Below, piece after piece: positions 33,795-44,110 of a stretch of 64,000 nt of DNA (the stretch's first letter is position 1; each line of letters opens with the position of its first letter). The notes under the pieces were generated by a model, which was given only the letters and a program-made list of their open reading frames with translations, searched no databases and was not told where the DNA came from. A program made the position numbers and the translations under genes. Origin of the DNA: Macrocystis pyrifera (lineage: Eukaryota; Sar; Phaeophyceae; Laminariales; Laminariaceae); the NCBI GenBank assembly GCA_031763025.1, contig JASSKH010000028.1, positions 5,160,075-5,224,074 of the forward strand, written 5' to 3'.

Positions 33795-34637
33795 GTGGTT
33801 TTGTCACAAACAGGTGCGATATCCGGCCGGCGCGTTGAAGACCAGAAACGTTGGGAGGTTGCACAGGGGTTGTTGGGGAAGGTGTCGGGGAAATCGGTGA
33901 AGGCGGCAAGCTTAGTGCGAGTTTTAGCTACGACGGCTGGGGCGGTTTTGTCACGAGTAACCGAGGCGGGGGAAGGGTGGGTAGGGAGGGTGGTGCAATG
34001 GTTGGGGGGTTCGTTGACAGCACCCCACATGGATCCAGAGCGCGTACAAGCGTTCTTCGGAGACAAGCACCAATTCCCGGAAATCGACAAGTTGAGGCAC
34101 ATAGCGCGCGTGGGGGTACCGGTAGACGTTGGGCCAGGGGGGGACCTTGCACAGGAACTAGCATATGGAAACCATTCAAACGCGCAGAAATTTAGCGACG
34201 CAGTGTGGGGAAAAGCGGTTGCGGACGTAGCGGGGGGAAGGGCGATTGTTTTCCCGAAGAAGCAAGCAGAGAAGATTCCGGGGCTGCGGGTGTCCCCAGT
34301 TGGGGTAGTAGAAGAGCGCGAAAAGATAAGGATAATCCACGACATGACATTCGAGCACGCAAATGGACGCGGGTCGGTGAACTCGACGACGGATTGGGAT
34401 GAGATTCCGGCATGTGCGCTGGCGGGGGTGATGCATGAGGTTTTACAAAGGGTACTGGGGTTGAGGGTTAAGTTCGGGGATCGAGCGCGAATTCTTATTC
34501 AAAAAATGGACGTCAAAAATGCGTTCAGACAGATCCCAGTAGACCCTGACGGTGCAGCGGCTTTCGGGTATGTACTGGGGGAGTACCTTTTCGTCGATTT
34601 GCGCTTGCAGTTTGGGTGGAGGGCTAGTCCGGGGTGA
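33795..34637 (+). pseudogene. YR-element reverse transcriptase, first part
   Basis: Conserved blocks are KIRIIHDMTFEHANGRG, then KMDVKNAFRQIPVDPDG with the first catalytic Asp (motif A, around residue 235), and VDLRLQFGWRASPG (motif B region). These are typical of DIRS/Ngaro-type reverse transcriptases. The frame stops at TGA 34635-34637 right after GWRASPG; the same frame continues with the expected WGVISAAMQHAQ, so this is a nonsense change, probably of a Trp codon. The protein copies element RNA into DNA. Confidence 0.9.
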
Positions 34638-35179
34638 TGGGGAGTGATATCAGCTGCGATGCAGCATGCTCAACGTAACACCACGAGAGCATCCGCGTCG
34701 TTCTCGTGGGCGGGAGACCGCGCGGTAGAGCACGTGACCGTTGCGCAGGCAACGGGGTGTCCGATAGCACAGTGGCCGGCAGAGTGCGTAGTGCGGCCAG
34801 CGCACGGGGAGGGCCGGACGGCCCAGCCTTTGTGTTTTTTTTTATGGATGATGCCATCTCAGTAGAGGTTCTGTGGGATCCGGAAGGGGCGCGGTGCTTG
34901 GACTTGTCTCGATCGCTAGCGGGAATCCACGAGCAGGCTATGGGCGAGAGGTCAGAAGGGGAGGAACCGTTACTTTCGGGGGAAAAGGTGACAGGCTGGG
35001 CAACGCGACAAGAGGTGTTGGGGTACGATGTTGACACAGAGAGCATGACTATTGCCCTCCCGAAACGAAAGGTAGACGAATTACGCGCGCGATTGGCACA
35101 GTGGCCAGCAGGGCGGCAGACGGCAACGGTGAGGGAGGTGCTAGTGTTGGCAGGAAGTTGCACGACGCATCCTTTGTAA
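34638..35179 (+). pseudogene. YR-element reverse transcriptase, second part
   Basis: After the stop the frame runs (WGVISAAMQHAQ to RTAQP) until a T run near 34837-34846. There it switches to FVFFFMDDAISVEVLW, carrying the catalytic Asp pair (FMDD). GEKVTGWATRQEVLGYDV and LPKRKVDELRARLAQWP follow, the region joining reverse transcriptase to RNase H. The switch at the T run needs one base inserted or lost. Confidence 0.85.
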
Positions 35180-36184
35180 TCCGGCCCGGACGGTACTTCG
35201 TCCGTCGGCTTCTGCAGTTATCTAATCTGCATCTTGATGGGGTGGAGCGGGCCGGGGGGGGGGGGGGGGGGCGTGGGGTAGGTTCAGAAAGCAGAAGGAA
35301 GCGAGACGAGTTTTACGGTTGTCGCGGGAGTTCATGGCAGACGTGGGATGGTGGAGGTGGTTTTTGGAGACGGGGGGGGGGGGTACGGGGGAGAGAGCAT
35401 AACAGCACCGTCTTTCAGCTTCGTGAAGCAACGGCCGAGTAGAACCTGATTTTCGGACGCTTCATTGACAGCGATAGGGGGGTTGTGCATGGAAACGGGG
35501 GTGTACTGGAGATTCGCCCTGCCAGAAGAGGTGCAGAAACGTACGATAAGGGGGGGGGGGGGCAGGCGGTAGCTGATTTAATTTCCATTAACCTGCTGGA
35601 GGTCATGGCCATGGTGGTGACGGCGTTCGTAATGGTGGACGTGAGGGGGGAGAGACCGGGTAGGAAGGGGGAGGCAGTTTTGATGAGGGCAGATAACGAA
35701 GCAGCCGTAACCTGGGTAAAGAGATGTCGAGGGGGGGGGTAAGAAACAAGCGAGAGTAGGGGCATTGGTGAGAATGATGGGGGCGTTGGAAGCAAGGGGA
35801 AGATGGTGTTTTCTGGCAAGACACGTACGGGGGGTCAATAACAGGTTGGCAGATGGTCTGACTAGGTGGCGGGAGGAGCAGATTCCCGAGAAACTGAACG
35901 CAGAATGTCCCGAAATCGCTTGGCAGGTGGAGGAACTGGGACCGGGGGAGCAGCTAATGTGTTCGGAGATATTGCGAGAGAGTTGCAGCTTCGTCTCGAA
36001 AAACTTACGAGGCGAATTGGAGGATGTGGGTGAGCTGGCGATCGTTGGTCGGGAAGGGGTGTTGGCTGCAGAAAGACATGGGGGAGATGGAGTTAGTGGG
36101 GGAGTTGGTCGAATTCATGGGGTAGTGCTGCGCAGAAAAAGCGAACAAGGCGTCGACGGTAGTAGGCAAGTTAGTGGCGATTAA
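35180..36184 (+). pseudogene. YR-element RNase H domain and linker
   Basis: The fragments PGRYFVRRLLQLSNLHLDG (35186 on) lead through G runs at 35255-35272 and 35377-35387. The RNase H core then reads ISINLLEVMAMVVTAFVMV (Glu), RADNEAAVTWVKRC (Asp) and HVRGVNNRLADGLTRW (Asp). A G run at 35731-35739 shifts the frame between the second and third block. RNase H removes the RNA strand during reverse transcription. The C-terminal 130 residues lead into the recombinase. Confidence 0.85.
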
Positions 36185-37076
36185 CTTCTACCATGAGCAG
36201 TTCGTGGGGCTTTCGGTGCCCATGAGTAACCCACTGATCAGATCGGTGAGGCAAGGTATCAAGAGGGCACACGTAGAGAGGGGTAGTCAGCAGAGGGTAA
36301 GAAGACCATTGACTTGGGGGATGCTGAGGGGGATGCAAGGAAGCACTGCATCATGGGGGGAAGGGGGGAGGATGTTATGGATAGGTCTGGCACTGTCCTA
36401 CTTTTTGATGTTACGAGCGTCAGAGTTGTTTGCCAAGGAGAGAGGGGTGTATCATAAGGTATACTGCTTAAGGAGGGGGGATGTTGCGTTTTTCAGAGAT
36501 AACGATCAACTGGCGGAGGGTAGCATTCGGGAAGCAAATAAGGTAGAGGTGAGGTTCAGGGGATCGAAGGGAGATCAAGGAAGAAAAGGGGCGGTGCTAG
36601 TCAGGACAAGACCAGGCCGGGGTGGAGGAGAGGAAAGGGGGGCAGTGGGGCTATTGGTGGAGCTTTTCGAGATGTACAATGACGGGGAGTTGACAGGGGA
36701 AGCCCCTTTGATGACATACAGAGGAACGGACGGTTGGAGGGTCTGGTCCAGGGGGAAGGCAACCCAGTGCTTGAGGAAAGGTCTCGCCAGTGGAGGGAGG
36801 AGGTAGAATGAAGAGGGGAGAGGAGCAGGGGCAAGTCTGATTCCGGAAGAATTCGCGTTGCATTCGGGGAGAATAGGGGGGGCAACCAGACTGGCCGCGA
36901 GAAGAGTGCCAGAGGCAGTGATTAAGAAAGAAGGAAGGTGGTCGTCGGACTCGTTTATGGTGTACGTTAGGGCTAATATGGAAGACCCGGTATGGGTATC
37001 AGAGGTGTTGGAGCATGGGGGGGGGGAGTTTGAGAGACAGCCAGGACAAGGGACGAGATGGGGTGGAATACTATAG
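36174..37076 (+). pseudogene. YR-element tyrosine recombinase
   Basis: The N-terminal helical region includes NPLIRSVRQGIKRAHVE. ALSYFLMLRASELFAKE carries the first catalytic Arg. After a TAG at 36804-36806 the same frame continues to LHSGRIGGATRLAARRV (the H-x-x-R motif), EGRWSSDSFMVYVRANM with a Trp in the usual last-motif position, and the nucleophile Tyr. This enzyme would join the circular DNA copy to the target by strand exchange. All catalytic residues are visible; the single TAG is the only break seen. It ends just before B1. Confidence 0.9.
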
Positions 37077-37181
37077 GTGCTACTCCGCCCGGTATAGTAT
37101 GGACCGCTTGGGAGGCTGCAAAGTACCCAAACAGACCTTACACATATCCGGACGAAGAAGGAAGGAACCGCGGTCTCGTGA

Positions 37182-37440
37182 GGGGAGGCGTTCCACTAGC
37201 GGAACGCGACCGGTAAGGAGGTCGACCGCGTTTCGTTGGTGTGGAAGGGGGTGGGAGGCGTAAGCAAGCGAAAGGGACAAGGCAACCCCCATTTCTTTCT
37301 TCCCTCCGGCTATTTTATTTAGGGGTAAGGAAGGCGTACGCATGCGGGGGGGGGGGACGGGCCAGGGCACCCCCCCCCCTCTCCCACCATTTCGGCTTCT
37401 TCAATTAATATCAAGCATTTTTTCGTGGAAGTGGACAACC
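37182..37440 (+). repeat. B1, internal split direct repeat
   Basis: Matches B2 (40795-41070). Contains AGGAGGTCGACCGCGTTTCG, a G run and ATCAAGCATTTTTTCGTGG, ending GTGGACAACC directly against A2. Confidence 0.93.
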
Positions 37441-37771
37441 AAAGAGGAAGGTTGTCGTAGGGGCAACCTGGTGTTTGGGGGTAACGGGTAGAAACGATAA
37501 ACCAGTGAAGGAATGAGACGGTTTCGGAGGGTTTCCCATATAATAACAAGGGATGTTTAGTACGGGGTATGAATGAAAAACAAAAGAAATCCCGGATGAT
37601 TGAGGAAGAAAGACCAAAGCAGTTCAGATACGAGCAAGCAGCGGTAGAGCGGTGTGAAGCGGGGTCGTCGTGCAGCGAGTATCCAGAATAGATTGCGGCC
37701 GGGCAAGGCCCTGCACGAGCTGAATAGAACCGGGCAGGAGACGTCAGGGAGTCATCTAGTTGTTTTTTTTT
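37441..37771 (+). repeat. A2, right copy of split direct repeat A
   Basis: Near-identical to A1. The B1/A2 junction (GGACAACC AAA GAGGAAGG) is the sequence expected at the joint of a circular intermediate. Confidence 0.95.
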
Positions 37772-37845
37772 CCCGCCCACCCTCCCGCAACAATTTTCCA
37801 CGGCGGATGGGCAAACGGAGGGGAAGGAGACACAGTGGCCGATTA

Positions 37846-40760
37846 GTAATGGCTTAATCCCGATCGCACGGGCCGTTTGAAACGGAATCATTACGCTCAT
37901 AATCGTTTGGTTTTCGTGGTGGGCTCCCGATCGCACGGGCCGTTAGAAACGGAACCACTAGAAAGAACGCGTAAGTGGTGGTCGATTAAGTGGTGGCATA
38001 ATCCCGATCGCACGGGCCGTTAGAAACGGAATCATCACATAATCGTTTAGCAATCGTGGTGGGTTCCCGGTGCGAACGGGCCGTTAGAAACGGAACCACC
38101 CGAAAGCACAGGCACATAGTGGTCGATTAGTAGTGATTTAATCCCGATCGCACGGGCCGTTTGAAACGGAATCGCTACACTCATAATCGTTTGGTTTTCG
38201 TGGTGGGCTCCCGATCGCACGGGCCGTTAGAAACGGAACCACTAGAAAGAACGCGTAAGTGGTGGTCGATTAAGTGGTGGCATAATCCCGATCGCACGGG
38301 CCGTTAGAAACGGAATCATCACATAATCGTTTAGCAATCGTGGTGGGTTCCCGGTGCGAACGGGCCGTTAGAAACGGAACCACCCGAAAGCACAGGCACA
38401 CAGTGGTCGATTAGTAGTGATTTAATCCCGATCGCACGGGCCGTTTGAAAACGGAATCATTACACTCATAATCGTTTGGTTTTCGTGGTGGGATCCCGAT
38501 CGCACGGGCCGTTAGAAACGGAACCACTAGAAAGAACGCGTAAGTGGTGGTCGATTAAGTGGTGGCATAATCCCGATCGCACGGGCCGTTAGAAACGGAA
38601 TCATCACATAATCGTTTAGCAATCGCGGTGGGTTCCCGGTGCGAACGGGCCGTTAGAAACGGAACCAACCGAAAGCACAGGCACATAGTGGTCGATTAGT
38701 AGTGATTTAATCCCGATCGCACGGGCCGTTTGAAACGGAATCACTACACTCATAATCGTTTGGTTTTCGTGGTGGTCTCCCGATCGCACGGGCCGTTAGA
38801 AACGGAACCACTAGAAAGCACGCGTAAGTGGTGGTCGACTAAGTGGTGGCATAATCCCGATCGCACGGGCCGTTAGAAACGGAATCATCACATAATCGTT
38901 TAGCAATCGTGGTGGGTTCCCGGTGCGAACGGGCCGTTAGAAACGGAACCACTCGAAAGCACAGGCACATAGTGGTCGATTAGTAGTGATTTAATCCCGA
39001 TCGCACGGGCCGTTTGAAAACGGAATCACTACACTCATAATCGTTTGGTTTTCGTGGTGGGATCCCGATCGCACGGGCCGTTAGAAACGGAACCACTAGA
39101 AAGCACGCGTAAGTGGTGGTCGATTAAGTGGTGGCATAATCCCGATCGCACGGGCCGTTAGAAACGGAATCATCACATAATCGTTTAGCAATCGTGGTGG
39201 GTTCCCGGTGCGAACGGGCCGTTAGAAACGGAACCACCCGAAAGCACAGGCACATAGTGGTCGATTAGTAGTGATTTAATCCCGATCGCACGGGCCGTTT
39301 GAAAACGGAATCACTACACTCATAATCGTTTGGTTTTCGTGGTGGGATCCCGATCGCACGGGCCGTTAGAAACGGAACCACTAGAAAGCACGCGTAAGTG
39401 GTGGTCGATTAAGTGGTGGCATAATCCCGATCGCACGGGCCGTTAGAAACGGAATCATCACATAATCGTTTAGCAATCGTGGTGGGTTCCCGGTGCGAAC
39501 GGGCCGTTAGAAACGGAACCACCCGAAAGCACAGGCACATAGTGGTCGATTAGTAGTGATTTAATCCCGATCGCACGGGCCGTTTGAAACGGAATCACTA
39601 CACTCATAATCGTTTGGTTTTCGTGGTGGGCTCCCGATCGCACGGGTCGTTAGAAACGGAACCACTAGAAAGCACGCGTAAGTGGTGGTCGATTAAGTGG
39701 TGGCATAATCCCGATCTCACGGGCCGTTAGAAACGGAATCATCACATAATCGTTTAGCAATCGTGGTGGGTTCCCGGTGCGAACGGGCCGTTAGAAACGG
39801 AACCACCCGAAAGCACAGGCACATAGTGGTCGATTAGTAGTGATTTAATCCCGATCGCACGGGCCGTTTGAAACGGAATCACTACACTCATAATCGTTTG
39901 GTTTTCGTGGTGGGCTCCCGATCGCACGGGTCGTTAGAAACGGAACCACTAGAAAGCACGCGTAAGTGGTGGTCGATTAAGTGGTGGCATAATCCCGATC
40001 GCACGGGCCGTTAGAAACGGAATCATCACATAATCGTTTAGCAATCGTGGTGGGTTCCCGGTGCGAACGGGCCGTTAGAAACGGAACCACCCGAAAGCAC
40101 AGGCACACAGTGGTCGATTAGTAGTGATTTAATCCCGATCGCACGGGCCGTTTGAAAACGGAATCACTACACTCATAATCGTTTGGTTTTCGTGGCGGGA
40201 TCCCGATCGCACGGGCCGTTAGAAACGGAACCACTAGAAAGCACGCGTAAGTGGTGGTCGATTAAGTGGTGGCATAATCCCGATCGCACGGGCCGTTAGA
40301 AACGGAATCATCACATAATCGTTTAGCAATCGTGGTGGGTTCCCGGTGCGAACGGGCCGTTAGAAACGGAACCACCCGAAAGCACAGGCACATAGTGGTC
40401 GATTAGTAGTGGCTTAATCCCGATCGCACGGGCCGTTTGAAAACGGAATCACTACACTCATAATCGTTTGGTTTTCGTGGTGGGCTCCCGATCGCACGGG
40501 CCGTTAGAAACGGAACCACTAGAAAGCACGCGTAAGTGGTGGTCGATTAAGTGGTGGCATAATCCCGATCGCACGGGCCGTTAGAAACGGAATCATCACA
40601 TAATCGTTTAGCAATCGTGGTGGGTTCCCGGTGCGAACGGGCCGTTAGAAACGGAACCACCCGAAAGCACAAGCACATAGTGGTCGATTAGTAGTGGCTT
40701 AATCCCGATCACACGGGCCGTTTGAAACGGAATCACTACACGCATAATCGTTTGGCAGTC
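37846..40760. repeat. Structured higher-order satellite inside the YR element
   Basis: About 10.2 copies of a ~284-bp unit (starts near 37846, 38131, 38415, 38700, 38984 and so on). Each contains four ~71-bp subunits, roughly 40 in all. Every subunit has two adjacent hairpins, CCCGATCGCACGGG and CCGTTAGAAACGG (or CCGTTTGAAACGG), enclosed by a third stem such as TAGTGATT/AATCACTA or GTGGT/ACCAC. Each can thus close as a three-way junction. Compensating versions (CCCGGTGCGAACGGG) keep the stem. Spacers repeat ATAATCGTTT and GTGGTCGATTA, which can also pair. It does not code and lies between A2 and B2. Confidence 0.95.
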
Positions 40761-40794
40761 GAGGTGGGTCCCCGGCGGGGAGGCGTCTGGGGGG

Positions 40795-40957
40795 GGGAGG
40801 CGTTCCACTAGCGGACCGCGACCGGTAAGGAGGTCGACCGCGTTTCGTTGGTGTTGGAGGGGGTGGGAGGCGTAAGCAAGCGAAAGGGACAAGGCAACCC
40901 CCCTTTCTCTCTTCCCTCCGGCTATTTTATATAGGGGTAAGGACGGCGTACGCATGC

Positions 40958-40988
<31 letters not shown>

Positions 40989-41070
40989 AGGGCACCCCCC
41001 CCCCCCCCCCCACCATCATTTCGGCTTCTTCAATTAATATCAAGCATTTTTTTCGTGGAAGTGGACAACC
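40795..41070 (+). repeat. B2, terminal split direct repeat
   Basis: Matches B1, with a longer G run (about 28 G from 40959) followed by a C run near 40997-41012. Ends GTGGACAACC against repeat R2 sequence. Confidence 0.93.
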
Positions 41071-42590
41071 AAACCGTTCTTTCTACCCGCCGACATCCAG
41101 CGCAACCAGTGTCCGTGCCGTTTCTTCAATCCTAGAGAGATATAAGTTCTTTGGTCACAAACTTCCTGGCCAACACCGGAGTTTTTTTTTTCCTATGTAC
41201 GGTGGCAACAAGCGTGATCACTCTCATGGCTATTGCTATTAATATATAACATTGTTAGTATTCCTTATATATATGTATTATTAATGTAATAGTTTATTAT
41301 AATAGTATTTTAATGGAGTGTTGTGTGATTCTCGGGTACTCTGTTTTCTTCATTTCGTCTCCCCGAGTTCAGCAAATGTACGTACTGGGTATAGTATGTA
41401 TGTGTGTTTGAAGTGTACTATTAATACATTTTATGTATTTTTAATTTTTTTATTTATCATCACTTTTACTTTCCAGCCCCTCGTAGGAGGTTTTACCCTC
41501 GACGATCTTCTGGACAAACCGTGGTCACAGGTGTCGTCCCTTCTCCCCCCCGGTACGTGCCTTTAGTTTTTATCGCGCATAGGGTTCAGCATTCCCACTG
41601 CTCGTCGATTTTCATCGAATGTACAGCTAACTCACGCTCTCGCGCTTTCCGCTAATCAATTTTATGCAAGAAAAAGTCCCTATGAGCATGCACTTGGTGA
41701 GACTCGAACTCACGAAATTGATCTTGATAGGCTCGCGGACCACCTACCAAGCCACCGGGGACGCCGTACAGCAGGAGTACACGGTCTTCTTCTTCAATGT
41801 TTCAACCCTTTCAAGTCTCTGTCTTATAACCTTGATCCGAGGTAGTCGTATAGAGCAAGCTCTTCTGCTCCCTCCCCACTACTATGCTGTCGAGCATGCA
41901 GTCCTTTCTTTGATGCCTGCGTGTTGCTTTGGGAGAGTAATACATATTATTTTATTAGAGTGTACAGTATGTATTCTGTGTTTCTCGGCTATTTGTGTTT
42001 TTGATTCCGTCTCCCGGAATCAGCAATTTTACAAATACCAAGTATGTATGCATACCCATGAAGAGTACTAATAATAGTAGTTGTGGTCCTTCTTCCTCAC
42101 TACTGTTTCCAAGCCTCTCTCTGTCTAATAACCTGGATCCGGGGTGGCCGCAGAGGAAGCTCATCTCCTCCCTCCTCACAATAGCATTGTCAAGCATGTC
42201 ATGTGCTGTGTGGCAATTTCTGCTGCAGCAACTATCAATAACAAGGTACATCGACTGGTGTGTTCTTTTGAGGTTTTTTCCCCCCGATCTTTCGCACAAT
42301 CCATTTTTTATATTCGCCCTCATTTATTTGCTCGTTTTATTTTGCTCCCTTCTGGGAGGCGTCGTATATAACCTAGATCCGGGGTCGGTGACAGAGCAGG
42401 TTCTCCCCCCGCCTCCCCGCTGTTGTGAAGTTTGCACACCTCGGATAACGTAACACTTAACGTTTTATGTTAATGTTTGGCGTCAGCGAAAAAAAAAACG
42501 TAACATTACGTTACTACGATAACTGCTTTGTGGATTTCGTGATAACATAGTGTTAAGTGTGTTATGATATTGGCGGGCGATCGCGTAACG
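41071..42590 (+). repeat. Repeat R2, right part
   Basis: Resumes at AAACCGTTCTTTCTACCCG, the exact continuation of the R1 target, and matches R1 through GATATTGGCGGGCGAT near 42570. Interrupted by the SINE at 41452-41772. Confidence 0.85.
41452..41772 (-). mobile_element. tRNA-derived SINE, copy 2
   Basis: Minus-strand element. Its A box (TGGCTTGGTAGG) and B box (GTTCGAGTC) are better preserved than in copy 1, and its T-arm-like stem GTGAG/CTCAC is intact. It splits repeat R2 between ATTAATACAT and TACAGCAGGAGTACAC, so it is a later insertion. Target duplication is not clear. Confidence 0.88.
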
Positions 42591-44110
42591 TTAAGTTAGA
42601 GTGTCACCTTGATCTCGTACTGACCACAGTATATGTTACGGTGTTAGGGTATGCAGCCCATAGCGAGTAACACTAGGTTAGCGTGTTGTTAGCGGAATTC
42701 CTGGTGGCTGTCGTAACACACGTTGAAGGGATAACGTACATGGTCAACTAAACGATAACAGTATGTTGCCGTGTTAGCGGCATCAGCCCGGAGCGAGTAA
42801 CTTTATGTTAGTGTGTCAGCGGGATTCTTCGTGCTACCGTAGCACCCTTTCGACGGCCAACGTAAACGGTCAAATAAATGCGTACATAACACTATGTTAG
42901 TGTGTTAGTGAAATTCCTAGAGGCTCCACAAAAAATAATGCGTTTTTTGGGGGGATCTCTCCATAATATCCCCTGTTTCGGAGTTTTAAAATATGGAGGT
43001 TTATTTTTTTGCGGGGAAGCCATTCTATCCTCCCCCCGGGGATACGTTGTAGGTATCCCCTACTAAGATGTCGGCGAAATTGGATAACACGGATACGCTA
43101 TGTTACTCCCACACGTCCGCTTTACCACTAACACAGGTAACACATGTTAGATATCGGGAAGATCCAAAGGGTAACGTAGTAACATTGCGTTATAACGACT
43201 TCGGTCCCAACGGTAACTCAGTAACATGGAGTTAGACGCCGATTGGTTTTTATGGTAACACGGTAACGGAATGTTACCATCATCAGATCTTCACTGACGG
43301 TAACACCGTGGCATAATGATACAGACTTCATCCTTAAGGCTAACATCCTAACATAATGTTACGTGTGGACCGGCTACGACTGTAACGTATCTAACGTACG
43401 TTATAAGTGTTACGTTATCCGACCCTGAGGCAATCAGATGGGGGGTCCAGATAACGTATAGTGTTAGTAGTGCTGGCCATTGCGTTATGTCACGTTGGTG
43501 TGCTATCTGTAACACGATGTTATGTGCTAGTAGTGCTGGCGAACATGGTAACGCTATGTTAGGGTGTTACGTACAACATTCCTTCGAAGGGTAACATAAT
43601 GTTAGTGTGTTACGTATAACCCTGCGTCGACAGTAACATTATGTTATCGTGTTAATACGGGGGGACATAGTAAATAGGACCAAATTTTTTGTTAGTATAC
43701 ATAGGGAAATATATGGGTGTTTGTGTGTACCGTAAATCCTATCAACTATGGTCCCCCGTAATGGTAAATATGCGGATAACGATCTGGGCATGTTAGAGCG
43801 ATAACGTACGTGTTTGGTCACAGCCTAACACCGTGTTACGGTGTTAGTTCAAGGACTGACCACAGCAAAACATAATGTTACTGTATTAGAGCTGGACGAG
43901 ACCGAGAAGCAACATAATGTCAAGGCTCGTGCACGTTCGTGGGTTTCCAGTTAACACTGTGTTAGCGCGTTACCGTGATCGCTCCTCTACTGCTAAGACT
44001 ATGTTGGTACGTTACCACGTCCCTGTGTTAGGCCCCATAAAGTAGATGAGTGTTATCCGAGTGTTACGTTATCCGAGGTGTGGAAGTTTGAGCACTCAAG
44101 TGCGTCAGCG
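42420..44110 (+). repeat. Diverged satellite of TAACATAATGTTA-type near-palindromes
   Basis: Motifs such as GTAACATAATGTTAGTGTG recur at irregular 40-60-bp spacing on both strands for about 1.7 kb. The motif is already present at the end of repeat R1 (30490-30600), so the array may have grown from R. No gene. Confidence 0.75.
43656..43760. mobile_element. MITE, copy 3 (105 bp)
   Basis: TACGGGGGGACATAGTAAAT at the left, ACTATGGTCCCCCGTA at the right. Inserted in the TAACATAATGTTA array. The interior differs most from the other two copies. Confidence 0.85.

Larger units (their letters stand above)
30975..41073 (+). mobile_element. Tyrosine-recombinase retrotransposon (DIRS order, Ngaro/PAT-like), ~10.1 kb
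   Basis: The coding order is gag-like, reverse transcriptase, RNase H, tyrosine recombinase. The ends are split direct repeats: A1 (30975-31306) - coding - B1 (37182-37440) - A2 (37441-37771) - structured satellite - B2 (40795-41070). This A1...B1A2B2 layout is known for Ngaro and PAT elements, which integrate with a tyrosine recombinase instead of an integrase and make no target duplication. AAA is shared at the left border (30975-30977), the B1/A2 junction (37441-37443) and the right border (41071-41073). The element sits inside repeat R2. Long G runs and several frame breaks suggest either decay or homopolymer sequence errors. Confidence 0.92.

Noticed and set aside
37846-40760. CRISPR array
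   Set aside because: The spacers repeat along with the repeats, unit length is 71/284 bp, and there are no cas genes.
37846-40760. Self-cleaving ribozyme array in the YR element
   Set aside because: GAAAC occurs in each subunit but no CTGATGA or other known ribozyme core accompanies it.
41690-41772. Functional tRNA gene on the minus strand
   Set aside because: T arm and boxes fit, but there is no pairing acceptor stem and the sequence continues into the SINE body.
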